A DNA stretch of 64,000 bases from Paraburkholderia sp. CNPSo 3272 (GCF_024206495.1 NZ_JAMBPQ010000012.1:62001-126000), one strand, 5' to 3'; shown: positions 8,778 through 17,854, counted from the first letter of the stretch. The notes: generated from the letters alone by a model not told the origin. Numbers and translations are program-made.

Positions 8778-10322
8778 TTATCCCGCCGTCGCCGCCGAAG
8801 CCGCCGCCGGCGCGCTGGCCGCACCGTAATCGGCCGGCGCATCGGGCTCGCGCGGCGTCTCGCCCGACTGCGCGATCCAGCCGCCGCCCAGCGCGCGATA
8901 CAGATCGACGAGGTTGGTCAGGCGCGCGAGGCGCGCCGTGACGAGCGACTGCTGCGCCGAGTAGAGGCTGGTCTGCGCGGCGAGCACCGGCAGATAGCTG
9001 TCCACGCCGTTCTTGTAGCGCAGCTCCGAAAGCGTGAGCGAGCGCTGGTTCGCAAAGGTGCTGCGCTCGAGCGCGGCGATCTGCTCGTCGTAGGTGCCGC
9101 GCGCAGCCAGGCCGTCGGCCACTTCGCGGAACGCCGACTGGATCGACTTTTCGTAGTTGGCGATCTCGATGCGCTTCTCGACGTTCGCGAGTTGCAGGTT
9201 CGCGATGTTCGAGCCGCCTTCGAAGATCGGCAGCGTGATCTGCGGCACGAAACTCCACGCCGCCGTGCCGGCCTTGAAGAGCCCGCCGAGCGACAGGCTT
9301 TCGGTGCCGAACGCCGCCGTGAGCGAGATCTTCGGGAAGAACGCCGCACGCGCCGCGCCGATGTTGGCGTTTGCCGCAAGCAGCGTCTGCTCAGCCTGCA
9401 TGATGTCCGGACGACGCGTGAGCAGATCCGAAGGCAAGCCTGCCGGAATGTCGTTGAGCAGCGCCTGGCCGTCGAGCGGCAGACCCTGCGGCATATCCGC
9501 CGGCAGCGGCTCGCCGATCAGCAGCACGAGCGCGTTTTCGGCCTGGGCGCGTGCCCGCAGTTGCGCCTGCATGTTGGCCTGCGCGTTCTCGACCACGGTT
9601 TGCGCCTGACGCAAATCGAGTTCGGTGCCGGTGCCCGTATCGAACTGCGCCTTCGCGATGTTGTACGAGTCCTGCGCCGTCTTGAGCGTTTCCTGCGTGA
9701 CCTTGAGCAGGTCGTCGTCGGAGAGCATGGTCAGGTACTGATCCGCGACTTCCGAAACCAGCGTGATCTCGGCCGCCTTGCGCGCATACGCCGTCGAGAG
9801 GTACTGCGCCAACGCCTGGTCCTTCAGGCTGCGGATGCGCCCCCAAAAGTCCAGCTCCCACGACGCCTGCACGCCCACGTTGTAGACGCTGTAGGGGTTG
9901 CTCGGCGCGGTCTGGAACGCCTTTGGCACACGCGTGCGTGTGTCGGTGCCGGTGGCGTTGATCGCCGGGAACAGCTCGGCGCGCGTGATCTGATACTGCG
10001 CGCGCGCCGCCTCGACGTTGAGCACCGACACGCGCAGATCGCGGTTGTTCTTCAGCGCGATGTCGACGAGCTGCTGCAGGCGCGGATCGACGAAGAACTC
10101 GCGCCAGCCGATGTCGGTCGCCGCGGCGCCATTGGCGCTCGGGGCGGCCTGGCCGTTCTGACCGTTCTGGCCATTCGCGCCCGCAGCAACGGGCTGCGTG
10201 GCGTACACGCCGCCCTGCGGGAAGCTCTGCGACACCGGCGCTTCGGGCCGGTGGTACCACGGCTCCATCGTGCAACCCGCGAGAAGCGCGGCGGCCGCTG
10301 CAATTACGGATAATTTATGCAT
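8778..10322 (-). CDS. oprB: RND efflux outer-membrane factor lipoprotein (OprM/NodT family)
   Basis: Outer-membrane channel of a tripartite multidrug efflux pump. The 514 residues start with a lipoprotein signal, MHKLSVIAAAAALLAGC, with the lipidated Cys at 17. The early MEPWYHRPEAPV and the two repeated helical halves, ending with TNLVDLYRALGGGW, are typical of NodT/OprM proteins. A Gly-Asn-Gln-rich low-complexity stretch lies near residues 45-60. I chose ATG 10322 because it starts the signal peptide; the longer open frame upstream is read within the pump gene. It begins one base past the pump stop, so it is the last gene of the operon. The symbol follows BpeAB-OprB of Burkholderia and is by resemblance. 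Confidence 0.88.
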   Translation of the reverse strand: MHKLSVIAAAAALLAGCTMEPWYHRPEAPVSQSFPQGGVYATQPVAAGANGQNGQNGQAAPSANGAAATDIGWREFFVDPRLQQLVDIALKNNRDLRVSVLNVEAARAQYQITRAELFPAINATGTDTRTRVPKAFQTAPSNPYSVYNVGVQASWELDFWGRIRSLKDQALAQYLSTAYARKAAEITLVSEVADQYLTMLSDDDLLKVTQETLKTAQDSYNIAKAQFDTGTGTELDLRQAQTVVENAQANMQAQLRARAQAENALVLLIGEPLPADMPQGLPLDGQALLNDIPAGLPSDLLTRRPDIMQAEQTLLAANANIGAARAAFFPKISLTAAFGTESLSLGGLFKAGTAAWSFVPQITLPIFEGGSNIANLQLANVEKRIEIANYEKSIQSAFREVADGLAARGTYDEQIAALERSTFANQRSLTLSELRYKNGVDSYLPVLAAQTSLYSAQQSLVTARLARLTNLVDLYRALGGGWIAQSGETPREPDAPADYGAASAPAAASAATAG

Positions 10323-10323
10323 C

Positions 10324-13300
10324 TCAATGTCCTTCCTTGCCCGGGCCGTCGCCGTTGCTGCCGTCGTTGCCACCTTCGCCACCACGGTCGTTGCCACCCG
10401 TGCCACCACCATTCGCGCCATTGTCCTGGTCGTGGTCGTGCGCGTGGTGCTCTTCGTAGTGCTGGAGCGCGACGTCCGGGTCTTCCTTCTCGCCGGCGAA
10501 CTTCGCGCGAATCACCACGAAGAACATCGGGATCATGAAGATCGCGAGGAACGTTGCCGTGATCATCCCGCCGATCACCCCCGTGCCGATCGCGTGTTGC
10601 GAAGCCGAACCGGCGCCGTTGCTGATCGCGAGCGGCAGCACGCCGAGAATGAACGCCATCGACGTCATCAGAATCGGCCGCAGACGCAGTCGAGAAGCTT
10701 CGAGCGCCGCCTCGATCGGTCCCATCTTTCCTTCGGCCTGCAGGTCGCGCGCGAACTCCACGATCAGAATCGCGTTCTTAGCCGACAGACCCACGGTGGT
10801 CAACAGACCCACCTGGAAGAACACGTCGTTCTCGAGGCCGCGCAAGGTCACCGCCAGCAGCGCGCCGAGCACGCCGAGCGGCACCACCATGATGACCGCG
10901 AACGGAATCGACCAGCTTTCATACAGCGCCGCGAGACACAGGAACACGACGAGGATCGAGATGCCGTACAGGATCGGCGCCTGCGAGCCCGACTGGCGCT
11001 CCTGATAAGAGAGCCCCGTCCATTCGTAGCCGATACCCGCGGGCAGCTTCGCCGCGATCTGCTCCATGGCCGTCATGGCCTGGCCGGTCGACTTGCCCTG
11101 CCCCGCCTGACCCTGGATTTCCAAAGCGGAAATGCCGTTGTAGCGTTCGAGCTTCGGCGAACCGAAGGTCCAGCGGCCTTTCGCGACCGAGCCGAACGGC
11201 GCCATCCCGCCCGCGCTGTTGCGCACATACCAGAGGTTCATGTCCTCCGGCGTCATGCGGAACGGTGCATCGGCCATCACGTACACCTTCTTGATACGGC
11301 CGTCCGTGTCGAGGAAGTTGTTCACGTACGCCGACGCCCACGCGATCGAGAAGGTCTGGTCGACCGCGGCCGCCGTCACACCGAGCGCCTCGGCCTTTTC
11401 CCGGTCGATGTCCACGGTGAACTGCGGCGTGTCGTTCAGGCCGTTCGGGCGCACGAGTGCGAGCGTCGGATCCTTCGCAGCCATGCCGAGCAGCATGTTG
11501 CGCGCTTCCATCAGCTTCTCGTGACCGAGACCTCCGCGGTCCTGCAATTCGAAGTCGAAGCCCGACGCGGTGCCGAGTTCAGGAATCGAAGGCGGATTGA
11601 CCGGGAACACCATCGCGTCCTTGTAGCCCGCGTAGTGCATGAACATACGCCGCACCAGCGCCTGGACCTTCTGGTCCGCGTTCTGACGCTGCTTGTAGTC
11701 CTTCATCCGTACGAACACGAGACCCGAGTTCTGGCCACGGCCCGCGAAGCTGAAGCCGTTCACCGTGAACACCGACTCGACGATGCTGCCTTCGTCCTTG
11801 AGCAGCCAGTTCTGGATGTTGGCGAGCGTGCGTGCCGTCGTTTCCTGGGTCGAGCCCACGGGCGTCTGCACGATCACGAACATCGTGCCCTGGTCTTCAT
11901 CGGGCAGGAACGACTTCGGCAGGCGCACGAACAGCAGGCCAACCGCGACGATCACCGCCAGATAGATGATGAGCCAGCGGCCCGAGCGCTTGATCACGTG
12001 GTGCACGCCGGAGTGGTACTTGTCGCGGCTCGTCTCGAACGTACGGTTGAACCACCCGAAGAAGCCCTTCTTCTCTTCGTGATGGCCCTTCGGAATCGGC
12101 TTGAGGATGGTCGCGCACAGCGCCGGCGTGAGAATCAGCGCGACGAGCACGGACAGCACCATCGCCGCCACGATCGTGAGCGAGAACTGCCGGTAGATGG
12201 CGCCGACCGAGCCGCCCGAGAACGCCACCGGCACGAACACCGCGGAAAGCACGAGCGCCACGCCAACGAGTGCGCCGGTAATCTGGCCCATCGCCTTGCG
12301 GGTGGCCTCCTTCGGCCCTAACCCCTCTTCCACCATCACCCGCTCGACGTTCTCCACGACCACGATCGCGTCGTCCACCAGCAGGCCAATGGCGAGCACG
12401 AGGCCGAACATCGACAGCGTGTTGATGGAGAAGCCCACCGCCGCCATCACCGCGAACGTGCCCAACAGCACCACCGGCACCGCGATCGTCGGAATCAACG
12501 TCGCGCGCAGATTCTGCAGGAACAGGTACATCACGAGGAACACCAGCACGATGCCTTCCAGCAACGTCTTGATCACTTCCTCGATCGACAGGCGCACGAA
12601 CGGCGTCGTGTCATACGGGTACTTCACGACGAGACCGTGCGGGAAGTACTTCGAGAGGTCGTCGATCTTCTGGCGCACGAGCTTCGCGGTCTGCAGCGCG
12701 TTGGCGCCCGTCGCGAGCTGAATGCCCAGACCGGCCGTCGGCGCACCGTTGTACTTCGTGTCGAAGTTGTAGTTTTCGCCGCCCAGACCGATACGCGCCA
12801 CGTCCTTCAAGCGCACCTGCGAGCCGTCCTGGTTCACCTTCAGCAGGATGTTGCCGAACTGCTCAGGCGTTTGCAGCAGCGTCGATTCGGTGATGGTCGC
12901 CTGGAACGCCTGCCCCGCCACCGCCGGCGTGCCGCCCAGCTGACCGCCCGCGATCTGCACGTTCTGCGCGGTGATCGCCGCCGTGACGTCGGTTGGCGTT
13001 AGCTGGAAGTTCGTGAGCTTGTTTGGATCGAGCCAGACGCGCATCGCGTACTGCGAGCCGAACAGCGTGACCGTACCCACGCCGTCGATACGGCTGATCG
13101 GGTCTTTCACGTTCGACGCCACGTAGTTCGCGAGGTCGTACTTGGTCATGCTGCCGTCTTCGGACACGAACGCGAGCACCAGCAGGAAGCTGCTGCTCGA
13201 TTTCGTGACGCTGATACCGAGCTGCTGCACCACCTGCGGCAGGATCGGCGTGGCGAGCTGCAGCTTGTTCTGCACCTGCACCTGCGCGATGTCCGGGTTG

Positions 13301-13593
13301 GTTCCCGCCGCGAACGTCAGCGTAATCGTGGCCGTGCCCGAGTCATCGGAAGTCGACGAGATGTACAACAGGTGGTCGAGACCGCTCATCTGCTGCTCGA
13401 TCACCTGCGTAACGGTGTTTTCCACCGTTTTGGCCGACGCGCCCGGATAGTTCGCGCTGATCTGGATGGAAGGCGGCGCGATGGTCGGATACTGCGCGAC
13501 CGGCAGCGTGAACACCGACGCCACACCCGCCAGCATCAGGATGATGGCGATCACCCATGCAAAGATTGGGCGATCAATAAAGAACTTTGCCAT
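10324..13593 (-). CDS. bpeB: RND multidrug efflux pump, inner-membrane transporter (HAE1 family)
   Basis: Proton-driven drug exporter of the AcrB/BpeB type. The protein has 1089 residues: first membrane helix at about 10-28, then porter domains, and the proton-relay pair Asp407-Asp408 in GLLVDDAIVVVENVERV, in the same place as in AcrB. The second half repeats the pattern (GLSAKNAILIVEFARDL, with the conserved Lys). The last 55 or so residues are unusual: after KFAGEKEDPDV comes EEHHAHDHDQDNG and then a Gly/Asn/Asp-rich tail ending GPGKEGH, beyond the usual AcrB end near 1050. Adaptor and outer-membrane genes flank it on the same strand with 15-base and 1-base gaps. Confidence 0.93.
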   Translation of the reverse strand: MAKFFIDRPIFAWVIAIILMLAGVASVFTLPVAQYPTIAPPSIQISANYPGASAKTVENTVTQVIEQQMSGLDHLLYISSTSDDSGTATITLTFAAGTNPDIAQVQVQNKLQLATPILPQVVQQLGISVTKSSSSFLLVLAFVSEDGSMTKYDLANYVASNVKDPISRIDGVGTVTLFGSQYAMRVWLDPNKLTNFQLTPTDVTAAITAQNVQIAGGQLGGTPAVAGQAFQATITESTLLQTPEQFGNILLKVNQDGSQVRLKDVARIGLGGENYNFDTKYNGAPTAGLGIQLATGANALQTAKLVRQKIDDLSKYFPHGLVVKYPYDTTPFVRLSIEEVIKTLLEGIVLVFLVMYLFLQNLRATLIPTIAVPVVLLGTFAVMAAVGFSINTLSMFGLVLAIGLLVDDAIVVVENVERVMVEEGLGPKEATRKAMGQITGALVGVALVLSAVFVPVAFSGGSVGAIYRQFSLTIVAAMVLSVLVALILTPALCATILKPIPKGHHEEKKGFFGWFNRTFETSRDKYHSGVHHVIKRSGRWLIIYLAVIVAVGLLFVRLPKSFLPDEDQGTMFVIVQTPVGSTQETTARTLANIQNWLLKDEGSIVESVFTVNGFSFAGRGQNSGLVFVRMKDYKQRQNADQKVQALVRRMFMHYAGYKDAMVFPVNPPSIPELGTASGFDFELQDRGGLGHEKLMEARNMLLGMAAKDPTLALVRPNGLNDTPQFTVDIDREKAEALGVTAAAVDQTFSIAWASAYVNNFLDTDGRIKKVYVMADAPFRMTPEDMNLWYVRNSAGGMAPFGSVAKGRWTFGSPKLERYNGISALEIQGQAGQGKSTGQAMTAMEQIAAKLPAGIGYEWTGLSYQERQSGSQAPILYGISILVVFLCLAALYESWSIPFAVIMVVPLGVLGALLAVTLRGLENDVFFQVGLLTTVGLSAKNAILIVEFARDLQAEGKMGPIEAALEASRLRLRPILMTSMAFILGVLPLAISNGAGSASQHAIGTGVIGGMITATFLAIFMIPMFFVVIRAKFAGEKEDPDVALQHYEEHHAHDHDQDNGANGGGTGGNDRGGEGGNDGSNGDGPGKEGH

Positions 13594-13608
13594 GAAGCAG
13601 GCTCCCCG

Positions 13609-14871
13609 TTATTGCGCTGCGGAGGCGGCAGGTGCAGCCGAGGCAGCCTTCGGCCCCGATGCGGCGCTGGCGGCGTTCGCATAGCCGGAAGCCGTTGCCA
13701 TGTCAGCCGAAGGCGCGCCCTGCGGCGGCGGCGGCGGCAGCTGCGCGGGAACCGGCTTGACCTGCGCACCCGGCTTGACCTTGTCGGTGCCCTGAACGAT
13801 CACGCGGTCGCCGGCGTTCAGACCGCTCTGGACGACCCAGTCCTGACCCTGCGTGCCCGCCGTGGTGATCGGCGTCGGCACGACCTTGTTGTCCTGGTTG
13901 ACGACGTACACCGAGGCCTGCCCCTTCTGGTCATGCTGCACGCCGACCTGCGGGACGAGGAACGCGTTGTTGTTGATGCCTTCTTCGATGCGCGCGCGCA
14001 CGAACATGCCCGGCAGCAGCACGCGGTCGGCGTTCGGGAAAATCGCGCGAACCGTGACCGAGCCCGTGGTCTGGTCGACGGTGACGTCGGAGAACTGGAG
14101 CTTGCCCTTCTCGGAATAGGTGCGGCCGTCTTCGAGGACGAGCGAAACCTTCGCGGCGTTCGGGCCGTTGGTCTTCAGGCGACCTTCCTGGATCTCGCGG
14201 CGCAGCTTCAGCCCCTCGAGGCTCGACTGCGTCACGTCCACGTACATCGGATCGAGCTGCTGCACCGTCGACATCAGCGTGGCCGCGCTCGCCTGCACAT
14301 AGGCGCCCGGCGTGACCTGCGAGATGCCGACCTGGCCCGAGACCGGCGAAACGACGTCGGTATAACCGAGATTGATCTGCGCGGTGTCGACTGCGGCCTT
14401 GCCGGCGGCGACGTCGGCTGCGGCCTGGCCCTGGGCGGAAACCGCGTTGTCGTAGTCCTGCTTGCTCACCGCGTTGGCCTGCACGAGCACCTTGTAGCGC
14501 GCAACCAGTGCGTTCTGCGTGACGAGGTTGGCCTGCGCCTTGGCGAGCGTGGCCTTGGCGTTGTTCAGCGCGGCGATATACGGCGCGGGGTCGATCTTGT
14601 AGAGCCGCTGGCCGGCCTTGACGAGCGCGCCTTCGGTGAATTCGCGGCGCAGCACGATGCCGTCCACCCGTGCGCGCACTTGCGCGACGAGATAGGCGCT
14701 GGTGCGGCCGGGAAGCTCGGAGACGACCGGCACGGCGGACGGCTGGACGGTGACGATACCCACTTCGGGGGTTTGCGGCGGCGGCGCCGACTGCTTTTGC
14801 CCGCAGGCTGCGAGCACGATGGCAGCCGTCGCGACACTGATTAGGCGGAATGGAACCCGTTCGACGCGCAT
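13609..14871 (-). CDS. bpeA: RND efflux periplasmic adaptor (membrane fusion protein)
   Basis: Periplasmic lipoprotein that links the RND pump to the outer-membrane channel. Its 420 residues start with MRVERVPFRL and a lipobox LAAC (Cys about residue 23). The lipoyl half-motif VRARVDGIVLRREFTEGALV, a long coiled hairpin (AALNNAKATLAKAQANLVTQ onward), and VSPVSGQVGISQVTPGAYV follow in family order. The C-terminus is Ala/Pro-rich. I chose ATG 14871 as the start of the lipoprotein signal. The open frame continues upstream to 15126, but that part shows no family similarity and includes leader DNA. The best promoter candidate lies about 270 bases upstream, so the mRNA leader is long. Confidence 0.92.
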   Translation of the reverse strand: MRVERVPFRLISVATAAIVLAACGQKQSAPPPQTPEVGIVTVQPSAVPVVSELPGRTSAYLVAQVRARVDGIVLRREFTEGALVKAGQRLYKIDPAPYIAALNNAKATLAKAQANLVTQNALVARYKVLVQANAVSKQDYDNAVSAQGQAAADVAAGKAAVDTAQINLGYTDVVSPVSGQVGISQVTPGAYVQASAATLMSTVQQLDPMYVDVTQSSLEGLKLRREIQEGRLKTNGPNAAKVSLVLEDGRTYSEKGKLQFSDVTVDQTTGSVTVRAIFPNADRVLLPGMFVRARIEEGINNNAFLVPQVGVQHDQKGQASVYVVNQDNKVVPTPITTAGTQGQDWVVQSGLNAGDRVIVQGTDKVKPGAQVKPVPAQLPPPPPQGAPSADMATASGYANAASAASGPKAASAAPAASAAQ

Positions 14872-15139
14872 GGAGCGACCTCTGTCTATAACTGACAATA
14901 AAAGCGTGCGGCGTCCTGCACGAGGAGGACGACCACGCACGCCAGCATCTGGCAAATACCTGACGGATAAGCCCGGTACTTCTTCTAGAAAGGCGCGTTC
15001 CGGTTCTGCATATCCGTCCGGGCGATACTGCCGCGCGCCGCCGCGAGAGGCGTCGCGCATTGGGGTTTCTACGACCACTTGGCCAAGGACGGATATTAAC
15101 CGGACATCACCACTTGAGGCACCCAAGTGGTGGGGTGCT
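14872..15139 (-). other. long 5' leader of the efflux operon
   Basis: About 265 bases separate the adaptor start from the predicted efflux promoter at 15140-15169. No gene is supported; an open frame on the minus strand is continuous with bpeA but lacks recognisable similarity. The stretch may hold a second promoter or leader regulation. I see no clear riboswitch-like or attenuator structure. Confidence 0.5.
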
Positions 15140-15169
15140 ATTATAGATACATTCGCGAACGAATGTAAA
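15140..15169 (-). promoter_or_regulatory. predicted sigma-70 promoter of the efflux operon
   Basis: On the minus strand: -35 TTTACA (15164-15169), an 18-base spacer, and -10 TATAAT (15140-15145), a perfect Pribnow box. The TetR-type palindrome occupies the spacer, so repressor binding would directly block RNA polymerase. Confidence 0.75.
15148..15167. promoter_or_regulatory. TetR/AcrR-type operator palindrome
   Basis: TACATTCGCGAACGAATGTA has 8-base arms (TACATTCG / CGAATGTA) around four central bases. It resembles AcrR operators, which contain TACAT/ATGTA arms. It lies 138 bases upstream of the TetR regulator ATG and inside the predicted efflux promoter, so it likely controls the efflux genes and possibly the regulator itself. 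Confidence 0.8.
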
Positions 15170-15305
15170 AGGACGTTACGTAACGGTGGAGTAGTGCTTC
15201 AGGAGCGATCCGCGCGTTACCTCCATATTACATATCAATACATTACGGTTCGAACCCCGAATACCTTTCTTGACTAACCCCGCTCCAACGCACAGACATT
15301 ACAAA

Positions 15306-15959
15306 ATGGTCCGCCGAACGAAAGAGGAAGCGCTGGAGACGCGCAACCGGATCCTCGACGCCGCCGAACACGTCTTTTACGAAAAGGGCGTGTCGCGCAC
15401 TTCGCTGGCCGACATCGCCCAGACCGCGGGCGTGACGCGCGGCGCGATTTACTGGCATTTCGAGAACAAGGGCGACCTGTTCACGGCCATGTTCGATCGC
15501 GTGGTGCTGCCGCTCGACGAGCTGAAGGTGGCGTCGACGGATCCCGGCGAGCCCGACCCGCTCGGGCGCATGCGCGACCTTTGCATTCTGTGTCTGCGCA
15601 ATACGGCAACCGACGTGCGCCGCCGCCGCGTGTTCGAGATCCTGTTCCTGAAGTGCGAGTTCGTCGAGGAGATGGGCCCCGTGATGGCGCGCCATCAGAC
15701 CGATATGCACGAGGGGCTGGCCAGTATCGAGCAGGGTTTGCGCAATGCGATGTCGAAAGGCCAGCTGCCCGCCGACCTCGACCCCAAGCGCGCTTCGCGC
15801 GTGCTTCATTCGTTCATCGGCGGCGCGCTGCGCGACATGGCGATCCTGCCGGACGTGTTCGACGTGGCGAGCAATGCCGAGCTGCACGTCGACGCGATGC
15901 TCGACGCGCTGCGCTTCAGCCCGTCGCTGCGCATGGGCGCGAGCGAGCGGGACACCTGA
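15306..15959 (+). CDS. bpeR: TetR-family repressor of the efflux operon (BpeR/AcrR-like)
   Basis: DNA-binding repressor, 217 residues, predicted to repress the divergent RND operon and release on drug binding. The N-terminal domain (about 12-58) carries the TetR helix-turn-helix: TSLADIAQTAGVTRGAIYWH. The opening MVRRTKEEALETR is typical of AcrR/TtgR/BpeR repressors of RND pumps. The remainder is an all-helical ligand-binding domain. I chose ATG 15306; a TTG start at 15270 would add 12 residues not typical of the family. A palindrome at 15148-15167 between the divergent genes is the likely operator. It ends at a terminator. AmrR is the main alternative name. Confidence 0.9.
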   Translation: MVRRTKEEALETRNRILDAAEHVFYEKGVSRTSLADIAQTAGVTRGAIYWHFENKGDLFTAMFDRVVLPLDELKVASTDPGEPDPLGRMRDLCILCLRNTATDVRRRRVFEILFLKCEFVEEMGPVMARHQTDMHEGLASIEQGLRNAMSKGQLPADLDPKRASRVLHSFIGGALRDMAILPDVFDVASNAELHVDAMLDALRFSPSLRMGASERDT

Positions 15960-15989
15960 CTGACGCGCGTGCGCATCCCGGATCGATCG

Positions 15990-16020
15990 AGGCGGCCCGC
16001 TGACGAGGCCGCCTTTTTCT
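15990..16020 (+). terminator. intrinsic terminator after bpeR
   Basis: AGGCGGCC (15990-15997) pairs with GGCCGCCT (16007-16014), then TTTTCTT. It is 31 bases after the bpeR stop and just before the convergent hydrolase gene. Confidence 0.88.
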
Positions 16021-16027
16021 TGACTGC

Positions 16028-16663
16028 TCAGGCCGGCACGCGGTTCGCGCGGGCCCGTTGATTCGACGCGTAGATGTTGTCGCGCGCGAGCGGCACGCAT
16101 TTTTCGACGGCGGCAAGCCATGCATCCGTGCTCACGACCGCGGCAAAGCGCGTGTGCATCACCGCGCTGAACACGCGGTGAATCTCCTCGGCGCTAGCGG
16201 TTCCCGCCTCGTTCGCATACGGCACCGCACCGGTCGCATCGGCCAGAAACTCCACCGCAAGACCCGCGTGTGTCGCCTCGAACACCGTCGAGGCGTCGCA
16301 GTTGTGCGTCATATAGCCCACCACCGTGAGCGTGTCGATGCCGCGCCCGGCCAGCCACGCTTTGAGATCGGTGCCCGCGAAGGCGCTCGGCAGCGCTTTT
16401 TCGACGTAGTGATCGCGCTCGCGCGAGGCCACGACCGGATGCAGTTCGGCGCCCACGCTGCCGCGCGCGAACAGCGGCGAGTCCGCCGGGGCGAAGTTCT
16501 GCACCACCACGACGGGCACGCCGGCCGCGCGCGCGGCGTCGATCGCGCGGCCGATATTGGCGAGTGACGTCTCGATGGGTGGATATTCGATCGGCAGATC
16601 GCCGCTGACATATTCGTTCTGCACGTCGATGACGACGAGCGCCCGGCGCGGATTCGCGGACAT
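16028..16663 (-). CDS. isochorismatase-like cysteine hydrolase
   Basis: Cytoplasmic cysteine hydrolase of the isochorismatase superfamily; the substrate is unknown (nicotinamide, carbamoyl compounds and others are used in this family). The 211 residues show the catalytic triad Asp13 (VIDVQNEY), Lys89 (VEKALPSAF) and Cys122 (GYMTHNCDAST). Two in-frame ATGs lie close together; I chose 16663 (MSANPRRAL) because AGGAGG is seven bases upstream, while the ATG at 16669 touches it. The gene is divergent from a GlxA-type regulator across 145 bases, a pairing in which the regulator commonly controls the hydrolase. That link is inferred. Confidence 0.88.
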   Translation of the reverse strand: MSANPRRALVVIDVQNEYVSGDLPIEYPPIETSLANIGRAIDAARAAGVPVVVVQNFAPADSPLFARGSVGAELHPVVASRERDHYVEKALPSAFAGTDLKAWLAGRGIDTLTVVGYMTHNCDASTVFEATHAGLAVEFLADATGAVPYANEAGTASAEEIHRVFSAVMHTRFAAVVSTDAWLAAVEKCVPLARDNIYASNQRARANRVPA

Positions 16664-16808
16664 GGCCATGCCTCCTGGGGTTGAAAGGAACCGACCGGTC
16701 CGAAGACGCGAAGTCGATGGCGGGATTGTGGCGCCGCGCGCGCCCACGCGACAGTGGCCCGGATGACAACTTTCGCTAGAATCGGGCCATTCCTCTTCGG
16801 GACTCGTC

Positions 16809-17795
16809 ATGGCCACTGCTACCCATCAGGCTCCGTCACCGGCCCCGTTGCGCGTCGCCGTGATCGCCTTCGACCGCATCAGCCCGTTCCATCTCTCGGT
16901 GCCTTGCGTCGTTTTCGGCGAAGACCGCAGCGAAGGCGGCGTGCCGCCGTTCGAACTCACCGTCTGCGCGGCGGAGCCCGGCACGCTCACCACCACGGCA
17001 GGCTTCACGATCGGCGCGCCGCAGGGCCTCGAAGGGCTGCGCGGCGCGCACGTGATCGTCGTGCCGAGCTGGCGCGATACCCACGAGGCGCCGCCCACCG
17101 CGCTTTGCGACGCGTTGCGCGACGCGCACGCAAGCGGCGCGATCCTCGTCGGGCTATGTCTCGGCGCCTACGTGCTCGCGCACGCGGGCCTGCTCGACGG
17201 CCGCCCGGGCACCACGCACTGGGCCGCCGCCGACGACTTCGCGCAGCGCTTCCCGGCCGTGCGCTTCGATCCGGGTGTGCTCTACATCGACAACGGCGAC
17301 CTTCTGACCTCGGCGGGCACCGCGGCGGGACTCGACTGCTGCCTGCATCTCATGCGGCGCCTGTGCGGCTCGGGCGCCGCGAACTACGTGGCGCGGCGGC
17401 TCGTCGTGCCGCCGCATCGCCAGGGCAACCAGGCCCAGTACGTGCAGCAGCCGCTCGCGGCGGCCGGGCGCGGCGAGCGGCTGCCGGGTCTGCTCGAGTG
17501 GATTCGCGCCCACCTCGACGCGCCCCACACGCTCGACTCGCTCGCGCAGCGCGCCCTGATGAGCCGGCGCACCTTCACGCGCCAGTTCCGTTCGACGACG
17601 GGAACGACGGTGAGCGCGTGGCTTCTCGGCGAGCGCCTCGCCCGCGCACAGCAGTTGCTCGAAAGCACCGAACAGCCGATCGACGCGATCGCCCAGCGCG
17701 CGGGCTTCGGCTCGGCCGCGTCGCTGCGTCAGCATTTCGTGGAGGCGTTCAGGATTTCGCCGTCGGCGTGGCGGCGGGAGTTTCGGGGGGCGTGA
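16809..17795 (+). CDS. GlxA-family AraC-type transcriptional regulator
   Basis: Transcription factor with an N-terminal DJ-1/PfpI-like amidase domain (about 14-180) and a C-terminal AraC helix-turn-helix pair (about 235-328). The nucleophile-elbow Cys117 is kept in ILVGLCLGAYVLAHAG. The AraC domain shows LAQRALMSRRTFTRQFR and later IDAIAQRAGFGSAASLRQHF. The 328 residues match the family. ATG 16809 is the first start and fits the domain; upstream DNA is intergenic. It is divergent from the cysteine hydrolase, which it probably controls. Relatives regulate carnitine, arginine or other nitrogen-compound genes; the ligand here is unknown. Confidence 0.9.
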   Translation: MATATHQAPSPAPLRVAVIAFDRISPFHLSVPCVVFGEDRSEGGVPPFELTVCAAEPGTLTTTAGFTIGAPQGLEGLRGAHVIVVPSWRDTHEAPPTALCDALRDAHASGAILVGLCLGAYVLAHAGLLDGRPGTTHWAAADDFAQRFPAVRFDPGVLYIDNGDLLTSAGTAAGLDCCLHLMRRLCGSGAANYVARRLVVPPHRQGNQAQYVQQPLAAAGRGERLPGLLEWIRAHLDAPHTLDSLAQRALMSRRTFTRQFRSTTGTTVSAWLLGERLARAQQLLESTEQPIDAIAQRAGFGSAASLRQHFVEAFRISPSAWRREFRGA

Positions 17796-17854
17796 ACGGT
17801 TCTTTGAGCGGTTCGGCGACCGGCGCACCTTCCGCGCGCCGCCCGTTGCCGAAT

